Shown here one piece after another: positions 35,930 to 46,298 of a DNA stretch of 64,000 bases. Location: positions 310,001 through 374,000 of the forward strand of contig NZ_CAKLBU010000001.1 in assembly GCF_920984735.1 (NCBI RefSeq). The letters run 5' to 3'. Source of the stretch: Pedobacter sp. Leaf250. GTDB taxonomy: Bacteria; Bacteroidota; Bacteroidia; Sphingobacteriales; Sphingobacteriaceae. Each line of letters opens with the position of its first letter. Positions within the stretch are counted from its first letter, which is position 1. The notes under the pieces were generated by a model. That model had not been told where the DNA came from and did no database searches. It saw only the letters and a program-made list of their open reading frames with translations. The translations under genes were made by a program, and so were the position numbers.

Positions 35930-36892
35930 CTATATTTTTCTTTTGGTGAACAGCAATGCAAGTAGGGCGATTGTGCCCATCGCTATATATTTATGATGTG
36001 ATTTGGGCTTGCCCGGGATTCCCCATCCACCATGGGTGGAATGCCCGTAATCTACGCTGTTAAAAACATTTCCGCTGGTAGGCGTGATGCTTTTGGCCTG
36101 CTTCAGGTAGGTATTAATTACTACCGATGCAATTCCCCTGGTTAGCGAAGGAAGCAGACCATAGGACAGACGCATCAGGATAGAAAAGCTTCCCACCATT
36201 TTTTCTGACCGGGGATGAAGTGATAACTCATAGACCGCATTGGCGAGTCGGAACGGATCATACACGATAGGTCCGGGTTTCAATGCTTTCCCCGTGTAAT
36301 TAGCGGCATGCTGCATACCCGGAGTGTCAAGAAATCCTGGAAATGCATCGCAGATATGTATACGGGAGTAAGATTTCATTTCTGATTTCAGTGCCGCTGA
36401 GAATCCCCGGAGGCCGAACTTTGCAGCGGAGTAGCCTGCTCCATAAGGAACGGGTAGAAAGCCGCCAATGGAGATGTTATTGATCAGAATGCCATGGCCT
36501 TGTGATTTAAAGTATGGAAGAACCGCATGTGCACCATTCATATATCCGATCAGATTGGTTTTAATTACTTGTTCGCTTATTTCCATTGGAGTAAGGTCAA
36601 ATGCTCCGATGGAAAGCACACCCGCGTTATTAATCCATACGTCAATATTCCGGTTCTCTTCAGCAGCAATTCCGGCCAGATTGATTACTTCGTGGTAATT
36701 GGAAACGTCGGTTGATATGGCTTTTACAAGCACCCCAAAAGCCCTGCATTCTTCAGCCAGTTCTTCCAGCGCCTTTGAGTGTCGGGCGGCGATGACTAAA
36801 TCATCACCATTTTTTGCGAATGTCAGAGCGGTGGCTCTGCCGGCACCACTCGAAGCACCGGTGATCACTACATTTCTTTTCATTTTTTCCAT
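35930..36892 (-). CDS. SDR-family oxidoreductase with C-terminal membrane tail
   Basis: The 320-residue classical short-chain dehydrogenase has the cofactor motif TGASSGAGRATA (about 11-22), NNAGVLSIGAFD (about 87-98), a catalytic Ser near 140 and YSAAKFGLRGF (catalytic Tyr and Lys, about 154-164). After the domain it has an extra 70 residues ending in a hydrophobic segment and KRKI (YIAMGTIALLALLFTKRKI), which should anchor it in the membrane. It is the last gene of a leftward unit SDR (39479)-uvrA2-SDR, 47 bp after uvrA2. Confidence 0.88.
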   Translation of the reverse strand: MEKMKRNVVITGASSGAGRATALTFAKNGDDLVIAARHSKALEELAEECRAFGVLVKAISTDVSNYHEVINLAGIAAEENRNIDVWINNAGVLSIGAFDLTPMEISEQVIKTNLIGYMNGAHAVLPYFKSQGHGILINNISIGGFLPVPYGAGYSAAKFGLRGFSAALKSEMKSYSRIHICDAFPGFLDTPGMQHAANYTGKALKPGPIVYDPFRLANAVYELSLHPRSEKMVGSFSILMRLSYGLLPSLTRGIASVVINTYLKQAKSITPTSGNVFNSVDYGHSTHGGWGIPGKPKSHHKYIAMGTIALLALLFTKRKI

Positions 36893-36939
36893 ATTCTTTT
36901 AACCATTTGAAACGGCATTGGTTTGAGGAGATAACCAAA

Positions 36940-39453
36940 CTAACTTTTTGCACTTTGCATCGATGCTAGATAGTGTTTGAGAAAGGGGGCGGTTTTGCTG
37001 TCCTTGATCATGGTAAGGCCTTGGGCGACTCCGGAATATACGATATTCCCGCCCTGATCACCTGCTCCCGGACCAATATCTATTATCCAGTCGCTTTGCG
37101 CAATCACTTGCATATCGTGCTCCACTACAATCACTGTGTTTCCGGAATCAACAAGATGGTTTAGCTGGATGAGCAACTTTTCGACATCGGAGGGGTGCAG
37201 GCCAGTTGTCGGCTCATCGAGAACATAAAGTGCGGAGCCCTTCTGGCTTTTTTGAAGTTCGGTAGCCAGTTTGATGCGCTGTGCCTCGCCCCCCGATAAA
37301 TCTGTAGCAGATTGTCCGAGTTTGATATAGCCTAAACCTACATCCCCAAGCAATCTAAGGGAACGGTAAATGCCAGGGTCATCATCAAAAAAAGTGCAGG
37401 CTTCGTCTACAGTCATCTCCAATACCTCGGCAATGGTCTTTTCTCTAAAGGTCACTTCCAGGGTTTCAGGATTATATCTGGTGCCCTCACAGGTTGGGCA
37501 GGGGGTATAGACGCTTGGCAGGAAGAGCAGTTCAACCACAATATAGCCTTCGCCCTGACAGTGCGGACAACGGCCTTTGGCTACATTGAAGGAAAACCGT
37601 CCGGCATCATACTTTCTTTTTCTGGCAAGCGGAGTACTGGCGAAACGTTTTCGGACCAGATCAAATAGTCCGGTGTAGGTTGCCAGATTAGATCTGGGCG
37701 TCCTTCCAATGGGTTTCTGGTCAACAACAATCAGGCGGGAAATTTTTTCAATTCCGTAGGTGATTTTTCCCTGTACGGGGAGGGGTATTTCGACTAGAGG
37801 GAAATCTTTTGTAAGCTCATTATCAATCTCGACCTGCTGTCCAAGGCCATTGGCCACAAGCTCTACCAGTACCTGACTGACCAAGCTGCTTTTTCCGGAA
37901 CCGGAAATCCCAGTGACGCAGGTCATCACACCCAGCGGAAAATCAATATCCAGACTTTTGATGTTATGGCGGGTTGCCCCGCTCACGCAAAGTTTCGATA
38001 CAGGTTTCCTTGCTTCAACCAGAACACGTGGTGTTTTATCGAAGAGAAAATCAGCGGTTAGGGAATTACTTGTATTTTTTAATCCTTCCGGTACGCCATT
38101 ATAGATAATCTGGCCACCGTCAGCGCCGGCTCCCGGTCCGACATCGATGATCCAGTCTGCATGACGGATCACCTCGATTTCGTGCTCAACGACAAAGATG
38201 CTGTTGCCGGCTCTTTTGAGTTTATCCAGTATATTAAGCAATGCCCGTGTGTCGGCTGGATGCAGTCCGGCTGAGGGCTCATCAAGAACATATACTACGC
38301 CAAAAAGATTGGAATGTACCTGTGTCGCGAGCCTCAGCCGCTGCAGTTCCCCGGGCGAAAGTGTCGGGGTGCTGCGTTCCAGGTCAAGATAGCCTAAACC
38401 CAGTTCAAGCATCACTGATAACCTTGAGCTGATGTCGGCGGAAATACGTTGAGTAACAATTTGTTTTTCGTTTTTCGCTGCTTCCCTGGCATAATGGTTA
38501 AAAATCCCTGTCAGGGCTGAAAGCGGAAGACGGGACAGTTCCGAGATATCTTTTCCCTCGAATTTAACTGAAAGGGATGCTTTGTTGAGGCGTTTCCCCT
38601 CACATAATGGGCAGACAGCACTGATCATGTATTGTCTGACCCTATTTTTCATCAGTTCGGACTGGCTGGAAGAAAACGTTTTGAGAAGATAGGGTTTGGC
38701 GCCGATGAAGGTGCCCATATAGTCGGGTGTTTTTTTATCCCGGATCGCTTTTGCGGTTTCCCTGGGCGTAAAGCCAGGATACACCGGAACGGTTGGCGTA
38801 TCTTCAGTGAAAAGTATCCACTCACGATCATGTTTTGGTAACTCTTTCCATGGGACATCTACGTTATAGCCCATGGAAACCAGAATATCCCGCTGGTTTT
38901 GTCCTTGCCATGCTTTGGGCCAGGAGGCAATGGCACCTTCACGAATGCTCAATCGCGGATCAGGAACCATGGTTTGCTCATTGATTTCAAAAACACTGCC
39001 CAATCCGTGGCATACTGTGCATGCGCCCTGGGGTGTATTGGGTGAAAATCCTTCCGCGTATATAATGGATTGGTTGTCAGGGTAGTCTCCTGCCCGGGAA
39101 TAGAGCATGCGCAACAAGTTGGAAAGGGTAGTGACACTTCCTACTGAGGATCGAGTGCTGGCACCGCCCCGCTGCTGCTGAAGCGCTACTGCCGGCGGCA
39201 GTCCTTCGATAGAATCTACTTCGGGAACACTCATCTGGTTAAAAAGTCGCCGGGCATAGGGCGAAACGGATTCAAGATAACGTCGCTGCGCTTCGGCATA
39301 TAACGTTCCGAAAGCCAGCGATGACTTTCCTGATCCGGAAACTCCGGTAAAAACCACCAGTTTATCCCTTGGGATTTCCAGGCTTAGGTTTTTTAAGTTG
39401 TGCTCTCTTGCGCCGCGAACGATAATCATTTTTTTACTGCTTCTTTCTGCCAT
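36940..39453 (-). CDS. UvrA2-type excinuclease ATPase paralogue
   Basis: From ATG 39453 the product is 837 residues; longer readings run into the preceding SDR gene. It has two ABC modules: Walker [14 protein letters not shown] (about 34-46) and [13 protein letters not shown] (about 520-532); signatures [12 protein letters not shown] and [15 protein letters not shown]; Walker B regions [11 protein letters not shown] and [11 protein letters not shown]; and CxxC zinc pairs ([28 protein letters not shown]). It is about 100 residues shorter than UvrA, the shortfall falling in the first module where the UvrB-binding domain normally sits, as in UvrA2 proteins linked to drug or lesion tolerance. It is in an operon with two SDRs. 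Confidence 0.9.
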   Translation of the reverse strand: MAERSSKKMIIVRGAREHNLKNLSLEIPRDKLVVFTGVSGSGKSSLAFGTLYAEAQRRYLESVSPYARRLFNQMSVPEVDSIEGLPPAVALQQQRGGASTRSSVGSVTTLSNLLRMLYSRAGDYPDNQSIIYAEGFSPNTPQGACTVCHGLGSVFEINEQTMVPDPRLSIREGAIASWPKAWQGQNQRDILVSMGYNVDVPWKELPKHDREWILFTEDTPTVPVYPGFTPRETAKAIRDKKTPDYMGTFIGAKPYLLKTFSSSQSELMKNRVRQYMISAVCPLCEGKRLNKASLSVKFEGKDISELSRLPLSALTGIFNHYAREAAKNEKQIVTQRISADISSRLSVMLELGLGYLDLERSTPTLSPGELQRLRLATQVHSNLFGVVYVLDEPSAGLHPADTRALLNILDKLKRAGNSIFVVEHEIEVIRHADWIIDVGPGAGADGGQIIYNGVPEGLKNTSNSLTADFLFDKTPRVLVEARKPVSKLCVSGATRHNIKSLDIDFPLGVMTCVTGISGSGKSSLVSQVLVELVANGLGQQVEIDNELTKDFPLVEIPLPVQGKITYGIEKISRLIVVDQKPIGRTPRSNLATYTGLFDLVRKRFASTPLARKRKYDAGRFSFNVAKGRCPHCQGEGYIVVELLFLPSVYTPCPTCEGTRYNPETLEVTFREKTIAEVLEMTVDEACTFFDDDPGIYRSLRLLGDVGLGYIKLGQSATDLSGGEAQRIKLATELQKSQKGSALYVLDEPTTGLHPSDVEKLLIQLNHLVDSGNTVIVVEHDMQVIAQSDWIIDIGPGAGDQGGNIVYSGVAQGLTMIKDSKTAPFLKHYLASMQSAKS

Positions 39454-39478
39454 AGCGGTTACAAGGACTATTATATTC

Positions 39479-40285
39479 TCATGATGATTTCTTATTGGTA
39501 TCTGCGGGCTCCTGCACTTTTTCCATTTGGGCAGCCTGCATGCTATCAGGTGTAAGATTTCCCAAAGCCACCTGTACTTTATTTTTAAAGCCTGAAACCA
39601 CCATATCCTTTCCTGCCAGTAAAGCTTCATAACCGTCTTTTGCAACAACTGCCGGATCTGCCAGTTCTCCCTGTTGAACGATTTTTGATTCTAGCATATC
39701 TGCTTTGTTGAAGAAGTCCGTGTCTGTAGCTCCTGGCAAAAGTGAAGTAACGCTTACCCCTGTGTCTTTCAGCTCGTTGCGGATGGCCTCGTTGAAAGAA
39801 TGCACAAATGCCTTTGTGCCGTGATATACGGCTTGATATGGCCCCGGGGCTTTTCCTGCTACAGAGGCAACATTGAGTATCTTACCTGATCCCCGGCTCA
39901 CCATATCTTTGAGAAAGAGCTTGGTTAAGGTAACCAGTGAAGAGATGTTCAGCTGGATGATGTCAAGTTCCCGTTCCAGCTCGTTGTCTGTGAATTTACC
40001 ATACACGCCCTGGCCAGCATCATTTACCAATACTTCTACTTGAAGGCCTAATGCACTGACCTGCTGGTATACCTCCTGGGCATTTCCGGCTATGAACAAA
40101 TCGGTGCTAATGGTTACTACTTCTACGCCTTCGGCTTTCAGCATTCCAGCAGTAGCATTGAGTTTTTGTTCGTCGCGTGCGACAAGGATCAGATTGGATT
40201 GATCCCGGGCAAACAGTTTAGCCAGTTCCAGTCCGATTCCGCTGGTGGCACCGGTAATGAGCGCAAATTTTTTTCTGTTTTCCAT
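39479..40285 (-). CDS. SDR-family oxidoreductase
   Basis: The 268-residue enzyme has [16 protein letters not shown] (about 12-27), the [11 protein letters not shown] (about 88-98) variant of the NNAG motif, a catalytic Ser near 140, and [19 protein letters not shown] (Tyr and Lys about 156-160). The C-terminal 40 residues are charged and glutamine-rich. It belongs to the fungal-type/DltE-like SDR subgroup by overall pattern. It is the first gene of the leftward unit that continues with uvrA2 (25 bp later). Promoter presumably in the 138 bp shared with the divergent gene at 40424. Confidence 0.88.
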   Translation of the reverse strand: MENRKKFALITGATSGIGLELAKLFARDQSNLILVARDEQKLNATAGMLKAEGVEVVTISTDLFIAGNAQEVYQQVSALGLQVEVLVNDAGQGVYGKFTDNELERELDIIQLNISSLVTLTKLFLKDMVSRGSGKILNVASVAGKAPGPYQAVYHGTKAFVHSFNEAIRNELKDTGVSVTSLLPGATDTDFFNKADMLESKIVQQGELADPAVVAKDGYEALLAGKDMVVSGFKNKVQVALGNLTPDSMQAAQMEKVQEPADTNKKSS

Positions 40286-40423
40286 ATTTTCAATTTAAGA
40301 TGTAATGGAAGAACATTACCTGCCGCAAAAAGATTTATGTTTAGTGCATTTATTATTTTGGTTTTATTGGTATGCGAATTGTCCGTATCATAAAAAACAA
40401 TTTAACCTTCAAAAAACCATATT

Positions 40424-41395
40424 ATGAAAGCAGTTCAAATCACTCGCCCAGGCAGGCCAGGTGTCTTAAAGTTGGTAGATTATGCTGATCCTTCTCCCTC
40501 AGATCTACAGGTGAGAATAGCAGTCAAAGCCGCCGGCCTGAACCGGGCAGATATGGCACAGCGCCAAGGGAAATATCCGCCGCCAGCAGGCGTTCCGGAA
40601 GAAATTCCCGGACTTGAGGTCGCTGGTGTAGTAGTTGAATGTGGCAAAAATGTAAGCCAGTGGAAGTTAGGTGATAAAGTATGTGCATTGCTTGCCGGAG
40701 GGGGATATGCAGAACAGGTGGTAGTAGAGGAAGGACAATGTTTATCTATACCAGAGCACTTGTCCTTTGCCGAGGCGGCCAGCCTGCCTGAGGCCATCTT
40801 TACGGTTTGGTCAAATGTTTTTCAAAGAGGCGCATTGAAAAAAGATGAACATTTTTTAGTTCACGGTGGCAGCAGCGGCATCGGCATTACGGCTATACAG
40901 CTGGCCAAGGCATTCGGGGCAAAGGTCTTTGTAACAGTAGGTTCCGATGAGAAAGCAAAAGCCTGTATTGCACTCGGTGCAGACATTGCTATTAATTATA
41001 AAACTCAGGACTTTCAGAAGCTACTCGCTCCGGAAGGTGTCAATGTGGTTCTTGATATGATAGGAGGAAGTTATTTACAGCGTAACATTGCCATAATGCG
41101 TCCGGAGGGCCGCCTGGTTTATATCAATGCGATGGAGGGAAATTCCCCGCAAATCAGTATTGCCGAAGTGATGAAAAAGCGGTTGACCATTACCGGAAGT
41201 ACGCTCAGGGGAAGGGAATATACATTCAAAAAACAGCTTGCAGAAGAAATTAAGGAGCAGGTATGGCCATTATTGAACACTGGTCAATTGAAACCGCTTA
41301 TTTACAAAACTTTTAGTTTTGAGGATGTCATCCAGGCGCATGAACTGATGGAGTCCGGCGGACATATCGGGAAAATTGTTTTGGTGCATGAATAG
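40424..41395 (+). CDS. NAD(P)H-quinone oxidoreductase (PIG3-like medium-chain family)
   Basis: The 323-residue protein starts MKAVQITRPGRPGVLKLVD and has NRADMAQRQGKYPPPAG (about 45-61), the quinone-oxidoreductase signature region, FLVHGGSSGIGITAIQLAKAFG (about 142-163, in two parts) for NADP binding, and no zinc-ligand cysteines. PIG3-type enzymes reduce quinones with NADPH. It is divergent from the SDR-uvrA2 unit, sharing a 138-bp promoter region. Confidence 0.9.
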   Translation: MKAVQITRPGRPGVLKLVDYADPSPSDLQVRIAVKAAGLNRADMAQRQGKYPPPAGVPEEIPGLEVAGVVVECGKNVSQWKLGDKVCALLAGGGYAEQVVVEEGQCLSIPEHLSFAEAASLPEAIFTVWSNVFQRGALKKDEHFLVHGGSSGIGITAIQLAKAFGAKVFVTVGSDEKAKACIALGADIAINYKTQDFQKLLAPEGVNVVLDMIGGSYLQRNIAIMRPEGRLVYINAMEGNSPQISIAEVMKKRLTITGSTLRGREYTFKKQLAEEIKEQVWPLLNTGQLKPLIYKTFSFEDVIQAHELMESGGHIGKIVLVHE

Positions 41396-41543
41396 TCCAG
41401 TACGCGATTCATATCCAGCGCCCTATTGGTAGAAATTGGAATCCAAATCAGCTCGATTGCTAATAAAAGCTAATCTGGATTCCAAACAGGATAGCGGCCC
41501 AGATGACTCAGGTTGTAATTCTAAATGTATCCTGCATCATGCA

Positions 41544-42554
41544 TTAATATTCTATGACTATCTTACCGATGGACTTACCACTTTCCAGCAACCCGTGGGC
41601 CCGTTTCAGATTCTCGGTGCTAAATCCAAAAAAGCACTGATTGATTGTGGAGGTAATTGTTCCATTTTCAAAAAGTGTCGCAGCCTGGTTCAGAATGTGG
41701 TGCTGACGGCTCATGTCTTCTGTCTGAAACATTGATCTGGTAAACATCAGCTCCCAGTGAAAGCTGACACTTTTTCCTTTTAACGCCTTTAAATTTACAC
41801 TTTCTACCGGGTCGCTGATCGATCCGATCTGACCTTGTGGCTTGATGAGCGTAACCATGGCATCCCAATACATATTAACGTCCACAAAGTCAACTATAAA
41901 GTCTACCTGTTGAAAACCGGCCTGTTGAACTTCCTCAACGAGGTTCTGGTGATTCACTACAAAATCTGCGCCCTGTTGCTTACACCATTCTTGACTTTCG
42001 GCCCGGGAGGCGGTAGCGATGACGGTTAATCCGGCTATCCGCTTTGCGATTTGAATGGCAATAGATCCTACGCCGCCTGCGCCACCGATGATAAGCAATG
42101 ACTTGCCGCTGTCACTTTGATTGATCCGGATCCGGTCGAAAAAAAGTTCCCAGACCGTAAGAAGGGTTAGGGGCATGGCGGCGGCCTCTGCCCAGGAAAG
42201 GTTCTTGGGTTTTCTACCCACAATACGCTCATCCACCAGTTGATATTCTGCATTACTGCCGCTTTTGGTGATATCACCTGCATAATACACGTGGTCTCCC
42301 TTTTCGAATAGAGTGACCTCGCTTCCGGTGTCTTCAACAATACCCACCGCATCCCAGCCAATTACTTTGGTTTGCTCAAGAACCTTATCTTTCGCGCTGC
42401 TCTGCCGAACTTTATAATCTACCGGATTGACGCTTATCGCGATGATTTTAACCAGCAAATTTCTGCCTCTGGCTTCGGGTTTTTCTGTTTCGAAGGAGAT
42501 AAAGCTTTCTTCTTCGCTAATTGGTAACGATTTTCTAAATCCTATTGCTTTCAT
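41544..42554 (-). CDS. Zinc-binding alcohol dehydrogenase-family (quinone reductase-like) protein
   Basis: The 336-residue medium-chain protein begins MKAIGFRKSLPISEEESF and has NPVDYKVRQSSAKDKVLEQ (about 47-65), GWDAVGIVEDTGSEVTLF (about 70-87) and the cofactor motif IIGGAGGVGSIAIQIAKR (about 154-171). The cysteine zinc-ligand set is absent, placing it with ZADH-type NADPH-dependent reductases (YhfP/YahK-like subgroup). It is a single-gene unit, convergent with 40424. Between it and the gene at 42950 (42555-42949) I see no gene; an open frame at 42615-42902 has no support. Confidence 0.88.
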   Translation of the reverse strand: MKAIGFRKSLPISEEESFISFETEKPEARGRNLLVKIIAISVNPVDYKVRQSSAKDKVLEQTKVIGWDAVGIVEDTGSEVTLFEKGDHVYYAGDITKSGSNAEYQLVDERIVGRKPKNLSWAEAAAMPLTLLTVWELFFDRIRINQSDSGKSLLIIGGAGGVGSIAIQIAKRIAGLTVIATASRAESQEWCKQQGADFVVNHQNLVEEVQQAGFQQVDFIVDFVDVNMYWDAMVTLIKPQGQIGSISDPVESVNLKALKGKSVSFHWELMFTRSMFQTEDMSRQHHILNQAATLFENGTITSTINQCFFGFSTENLKRAHGLLESGKSIGKIVIEY

Positions 42555-42949
42555 TGAAATATTCTGAGGTAGTGATTGGTGTAAACTGCTGAAAAGTGAT
42601 TAGTTGTAGGTTTATTGCAAAAAGTAAATCCAACTACTAAATTAATGCCTTACAACTTTAGTAACGATAATAGTTGCGTCATATTCAAAAGTTTTAGTCT
42701 TTTAATCCATACACGGCTGTTGTTTTTTTTAAAAAAACAAATTGCATCATTAGTGGTGCTAAAGTTATTTCGGCAGCTCCAATGCATTTATGCACGATTT
42801 CGCAAGTTTATGTCTGATAACAATTTTTCAAGGGCAGAAATCAGAATTTTTTTGATCACGCTTACTGTCTGGGGCCCGTGGTACCAAAAACCAATTGCAT
42901 GATCGGTGTGTTGTAAGAATAACTATCAATTGACTTATAAAAAACAATC

Positions 42950-43234
42950 ATGGAAATTCCAATTACTGAAGATAATTCTGAAAATCTAAAGGGCAGATCG
43001 GGTAAAATGGTTGGTCATATGCAGGAGGAAATGGACCGCAACACACTGGAAAGTGATGAAGATACCCTCGAAGCGGAAAGTTTTGGTGCCACTACCGGAA
43101 TAATAAATGCTGATGATCCAAATGACCTCGATCATTGGGCGATAGAATTCCAGATAAGCGTACCAGATTTGAAAGCGGCCATTGTACTCCACGGCAATAA
43201 AATAGCAGACGTAAAGAAATATTTAAGCGTTTAA
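42950..43234 (+). CDS. DUF3606-containing small protein
   Basis: The 94-residue protein ends with the DUF3606 block: NDPNDLDHWAIEFQISVPDLKAAIVLHG (about 60-87, contiguous in parts), in which W-A-x-x-F and VPDLKAA are diagnostic. Its first half is acidic and unstructured. Such short proteins are widespread in soil bacteria; function unknown. Its stop lies 2 bp before the Fpg-like gene, so the two are cotranscribed and possibly functionally connected. Confidence 0.8.
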   Translation: MEIPITEDNSENLKGRSGKMVGHMQEEMDRNTLESDEDTLEAESFGATTGIINADDPNDLDHWAIEFQISVPDLKAAIVLHGNKIADVKKYLSV

Positions 43235-43236
43235 CA

Positions 43237-44010
43237 ATGGCTGAATTACCAGATCTTTCTGTCTTTGCAAAGATACTCTACCGGCGTTTTCAGGGCAAGA
43301 CTTTGGAGAAAATGGAAGTGACCGTTGCTAAAAAGCTAAATGTCAGTGTGAAAGAATTTACGCATTGTCTCGAAGGACAGCGGCTTGAAAACGTATCCCG
43401 CGAGGGAAAAACGCTTCAACTGCATTTCTCTGCCAACCAGGTGTTGGGTATCCACCTGATGCTTCGCGGTAAACTGGTTTCGCTAGAGGTAGATGAGACC
43501 CCGAAATATCAGATACTGGGATTTCATTTTAAAGGAGGAGAAGGTTTTGCGGTCGTGGACCTTCAAAAACAGGCCACTCCAACCCTCAATCCCCAGCCTA
43601 CAACGGTTCCTGATGCACTGGAAATGGATGAAGCGTATTTTCTCAATCTGTTCTCCAGAAAGAGGAGAAACGTGAAAACCCTGATGATGGATCAGGGGGA
43701 AATGCGTGGGATTGGTAACTCCTATGCTGATGAGATTTTATACCACGCTGGAATCTCACCTTTTTCGATAGCAAAGGCCATTCCTAGAAATGAAGTGAAA
43801 AAGCTCTACAAGAGCCTGCATCACGTGCTGAAGAAAGCGATCAGGGATATAGAAATGGAGAACGGCGATGAACTTAAGGGGGAGCTCCGTGATTTCATGC
43901 GTATACACGGGGCCGGGATAAAAGAAACTGCAAAGGGTGAAGAAGTCTTAAGTGACAGGATCGTTGGACGCAAGACTTATTTTGTAAAATCGCAGCATCT
44001 ATACAATTGA
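43237..44010 (+). CDS. Fpg/Nei-like protein lacking catalytic proline and zinc finger cysteines
   Basis: The 257-residue protein has the architecture of formamidopyrimidine/endonuclease VIII glycosylases: N-terminal beta-sandwich (1-125), GIGNSYADEILYHAGISPF (helix-two-turn-helix, about 156-174) and a final IVGRKTYFVKSQHLYN that aligns with the end of the zinc finger. Two hallmark features are missing. The N-terminus is MAELPDL, whereas the family has Pro as residue 2 (the Schiff-base nucleophile); Glu3 is kept. The finger has none of the four Cys; T-Y-F-V-K-S-Q replaces the usual T-x-x-C-P-x-C-Q. A zincless finger is known in some family members, but loss of Pro2 implies loss or change of glycosylase/lyase activity. 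Confidence 0.85.
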   Translation: MAELPDLSVFAKILYRRFQGKTLEKMEVTVAKKLNVSVKEFTHCLEGQRLENVSREGKTLQLHFSANQVLGIHLMLRGKLVSLEVDETPKYQILGFHFKGGEGFAVVDLQKQATPTLNPQPTTVPDALEMDEAYFLNLFSRKRRNVKTLMMDQGEMRGIGNSYADEILYHAGISPFSIAKAIPRNEVKKLYKSLHHVLKKAIRDIEMENGDELKGELRDFMRIHGAGIKETAKGEEVLSDRIVGRKTYFVKSQHLYN

Positions 44011-44215
44011 TATATCGTGGCTGCAGATAGGGCAATATAATATCATCCAAAAAAATAATGCTATTATTTCCAGTACTCATCATCACGATCACTACGAAAA
44101 TAACGATAGCGCTGATGCTTATATTGACCATCAGAAAGTACATTCCATAGGAGATATCTCGCTGTTCATATCACCTGATCAAATTTTGTTCTTCGTAATC
44201 CCTCGCTGAAAAAAG

Positions 44216-45346
44216 CTAGATACTTTTAATGTACTTAGCCCTCAGATTTTTGATGTTTTTTATTGCTGCTGCTGAGAAACGGTAAGGCTTATCTTTGTCT
44301 CGTCTGGACGCTTGGTCATAAATTAAAAAAAATGAGAAAGGATCATCGAGTGATTTTAAAAGTTTACTTTTGAGGCCATTTTTTTCAATATAATGTGATA
44401 GGTATGTCCCGGGAACATGACCACTTGAAAACGGTGTTCCCTTAAAGTAATCTCTGGTGCGCAAATTTTTCCAACTAGCTGCACCCTGCTGAAACAGAGA
44501 ATCCATTCGTGGAAGTATTTTCTTGCCCTGGTCAAAAAATTCCTGGAAGTATCTTTGGCTAGGCAATAACTTAGTTGCGGTATCAGTCATATATTTTTTA
44601 TCTACCATATCCGCTGCCCCCTCATTGAGTATCCTGTACATCGCCATTACAGCACTTTCATCTCGTGGCTCTATATTAAATTTTGGTTGAGGGCGAAGCA
44701 TATGGTGAAGTTCATGTCCGCCCAATGCACCCATTTTATTCTGATCATTTTTGAAAGCACAGAGCAGCGTGTAAATGATCAGATCTTCCTGCGCATGTGC
44801 ATCATTATGAATAGGAATAATAGCTACTTTCAGATCTGGCAGCGTTTTATGGGAAGTTTTTGGAAGCGCCGAATAGGCATATTGATAAGAGGTTTCGAAG
44901 TAAGACTTAGGATTTGCATCAATTTTTTTAAGATATGCTTTCATATCCTCCTCGTTGATTTTATACTGATTAATCATATAGGTAAGCCAATAGGAAGCTG
45001 GATCAGCAAGTCGTTTCTTCAACCGATCGGCATTTTGTGGCATATACACGATTTGCATATTCTTACGATAGGACTCAAAATACTGGTCATCTACACCCTG
45101 ATCAGCCATATAATCCTTAATGGCTTTGTCAGAAAGAAATGTTCCCCAGGTCGACCGGTCTAAGGTATCGCCATTTTTAAGTTTCGCAGTGATTTCAAAA
45201 TATTTATAACACGTTGAATCTACAAAGGACTGGGCAGAAGACGTTAGGGTTAATACTATAAGCCCTAAGATGATGATGCCTAAAAAATGATTTGGTTTAC
45301 TCACTGCTATGTTGGTTTGGTTTCGGTTCCAAACATACAAAAGCAA
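44216..45346 (-). CDS. DUF5700-type putative zinc metalloprotease, exported
   Basis: The 376-residue product contains GGHELHHML (about 212-220), an HExxH-type site with one extra His, followed about 30 residues later by NEGAADMVDKK (about 244-254), a plausible third zinc ligand Glu. This is the gluzincin pattern of DUF5700-like proteins. A signal peptide (NHFLGIIILGLIVLTLTSSAQS) sits after a 20-residue leader, so the GTG at 45304 (V-S-K-P-N-H-F) may be the true start. It should act in the periplasm or outside. The flank 45347-45842 has one short open frame without a start (see the notes). Confidence 0.8.
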   Translation of the reverse strand: MLLYVWNRNQTNIAVSKPNHFLGIIILGLIVLTLTSSAQSFVDSTCYKYFEITAKLKNGDTLDRSTWGTFLSDKAIKDYMADQGVDDQYFESYRKNMQIVYMPQNADRLKKRLADPASYWLTYMINQYKINEEDMKAYLKKIDANPKSYFETSYQYAYSALPKTSHKTLPDLKVAIIPIHNDAHAQEDLIIYTLLCAFKNDQNKMGALGGHELHHMLRPQPKFNIEPRDESAVMAMYRILNEGAADMVDKKYMTDTATKLLPSQRYFQEFFDQGKKILPRMDSLFQQGAASWKNLRTRDYFKGTPFSSGHVPGTYLSHYIEKNGLKSKLLKSLDDPFSFFLIYDQASRRDKDKPYRFSAAAIKNIKNLRAKYIKSI

Positions 45347-45842
45347 ATGTTGGTTTTTAAATCCAAAAACTTTCTGGAATAAGATTCTTTGATTTTCCTT
45401 TGAAGATTATTCAGTCATCCATTGAAAAAAAGTCTGATGAGCAGAATGCCTTGAATATTGAAGCATTATTTTGAGATATATTCATGATAAGAATCCAACA
45501 AAACACTAATCTAAACGGTCTTAGCAGCTCTACATTCTATCTATCATCCAGTTTGATTAGATGATCTGGTTTCTTAAAACCAGGAAAGAGCGTAAAATAA
45601 CTTGTAAAATGATGGAGAATGATAAGCTATTAGCATGACAATATTGAATACCTGATACGATTATTTTTTAGTCTAACGATCCAATTCCGCCACAAATTTA
45701 AGGTCCAGTTGCGGCACGCAAAGGAATTTCCGGCATAAACCCGCCTTGGCCTTTTCAGCTAAAGTCCATTTATTCCGTTCCTCCTTTTGCTTTGGCGCTG
45801 GAACTGAACCTTGTAGTGCACCATAATTAAATCTTAAATATT

Positions 45843-46298
45843 ATGGAAAAGCAAGTTTTTAAAGTTTCAGAAATTGAAATCAGTTACCGCCCGGCATTTA
45901 AACTTTCGGAAAAACCTAAAGTGACTTCATCTCGTATCGCTTACTCGATATTTGATCAGAGTTGGGATCGCAATAGGATGGAATTACTGGAAGAGTTCAA
46001 GGTGATGCTCCTGAATCGGCAAAACAGGGTACTGGGCGTACTGAATGTTGCTCAGGGTGGTTTATCCGAAGTGATGGTCGATCCGAAGGTCATCTATTCG
46101 GCGACATTAAGGGCTTTTGCGAGCGGGATTATCCTCAGCCACAATCATCCAAGTTCGGAACTTAAGCCGAGTGATGCGGATATAAAATTAACCAGGAGAT
46201 TGTCAGAAGGCGGAAAGCTGTTGGGGATTGAGGTGCTTGATCACATTATCATTTCAGCTTATGGATTCTATAGTTTTATGGACGAAGGAATGATGTGA
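45843..46298 (+). CDS. RadC-like JAB-domain (MPN) protein
   Basis: The 151-residue protein is the C-terminal JAB1/MPN part of RadC-family proteins without the helix-hairpin-helix. The metal site is intact: SHNHPSSELKPSDADI (about 98-113, H-x-H and the downstream Asp) with Glu earlier in the domain. Earlier RadC links to recombination are doubtful; JAB domains are often found on mobile elements and are thought to act as metalloproteases/isopeptidases or nuclease partners. It is followed by 460 bp with the umuDC promoter. It is the first of a run (RadC, UmuD, UmuC, SRAP) of rightward genes with high G+C. Confidence 0.88.
   Translation: MEKQVFKVSEIEISYRPAFKLSEKPKVTSSRIAYSIFDQSWDRNRMELLEEFKVMLLNRQNRVLGVLNVAQGGLSEVMVDPKVIYSATLRAFASGIILSHNHPSSELKPSDADIKLTRRLSEGGKLLGIEVLDHIIISAYGFYSFMDEGMM

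Noticed and set aside
39454..39648. Longer N-terminus for the UvrA2 protein (to 902 residues)
   Set aside because: The extra 65 residues are unlike any UvrA and would overlap the upstream SDR gene; ATG 39453 fits the family.
42615..42902. 95-codon frame between the dehydrogenase and DUF3606 genes
   Set aside because: Irregular hydrophobic composition and no recognisable start or domain.
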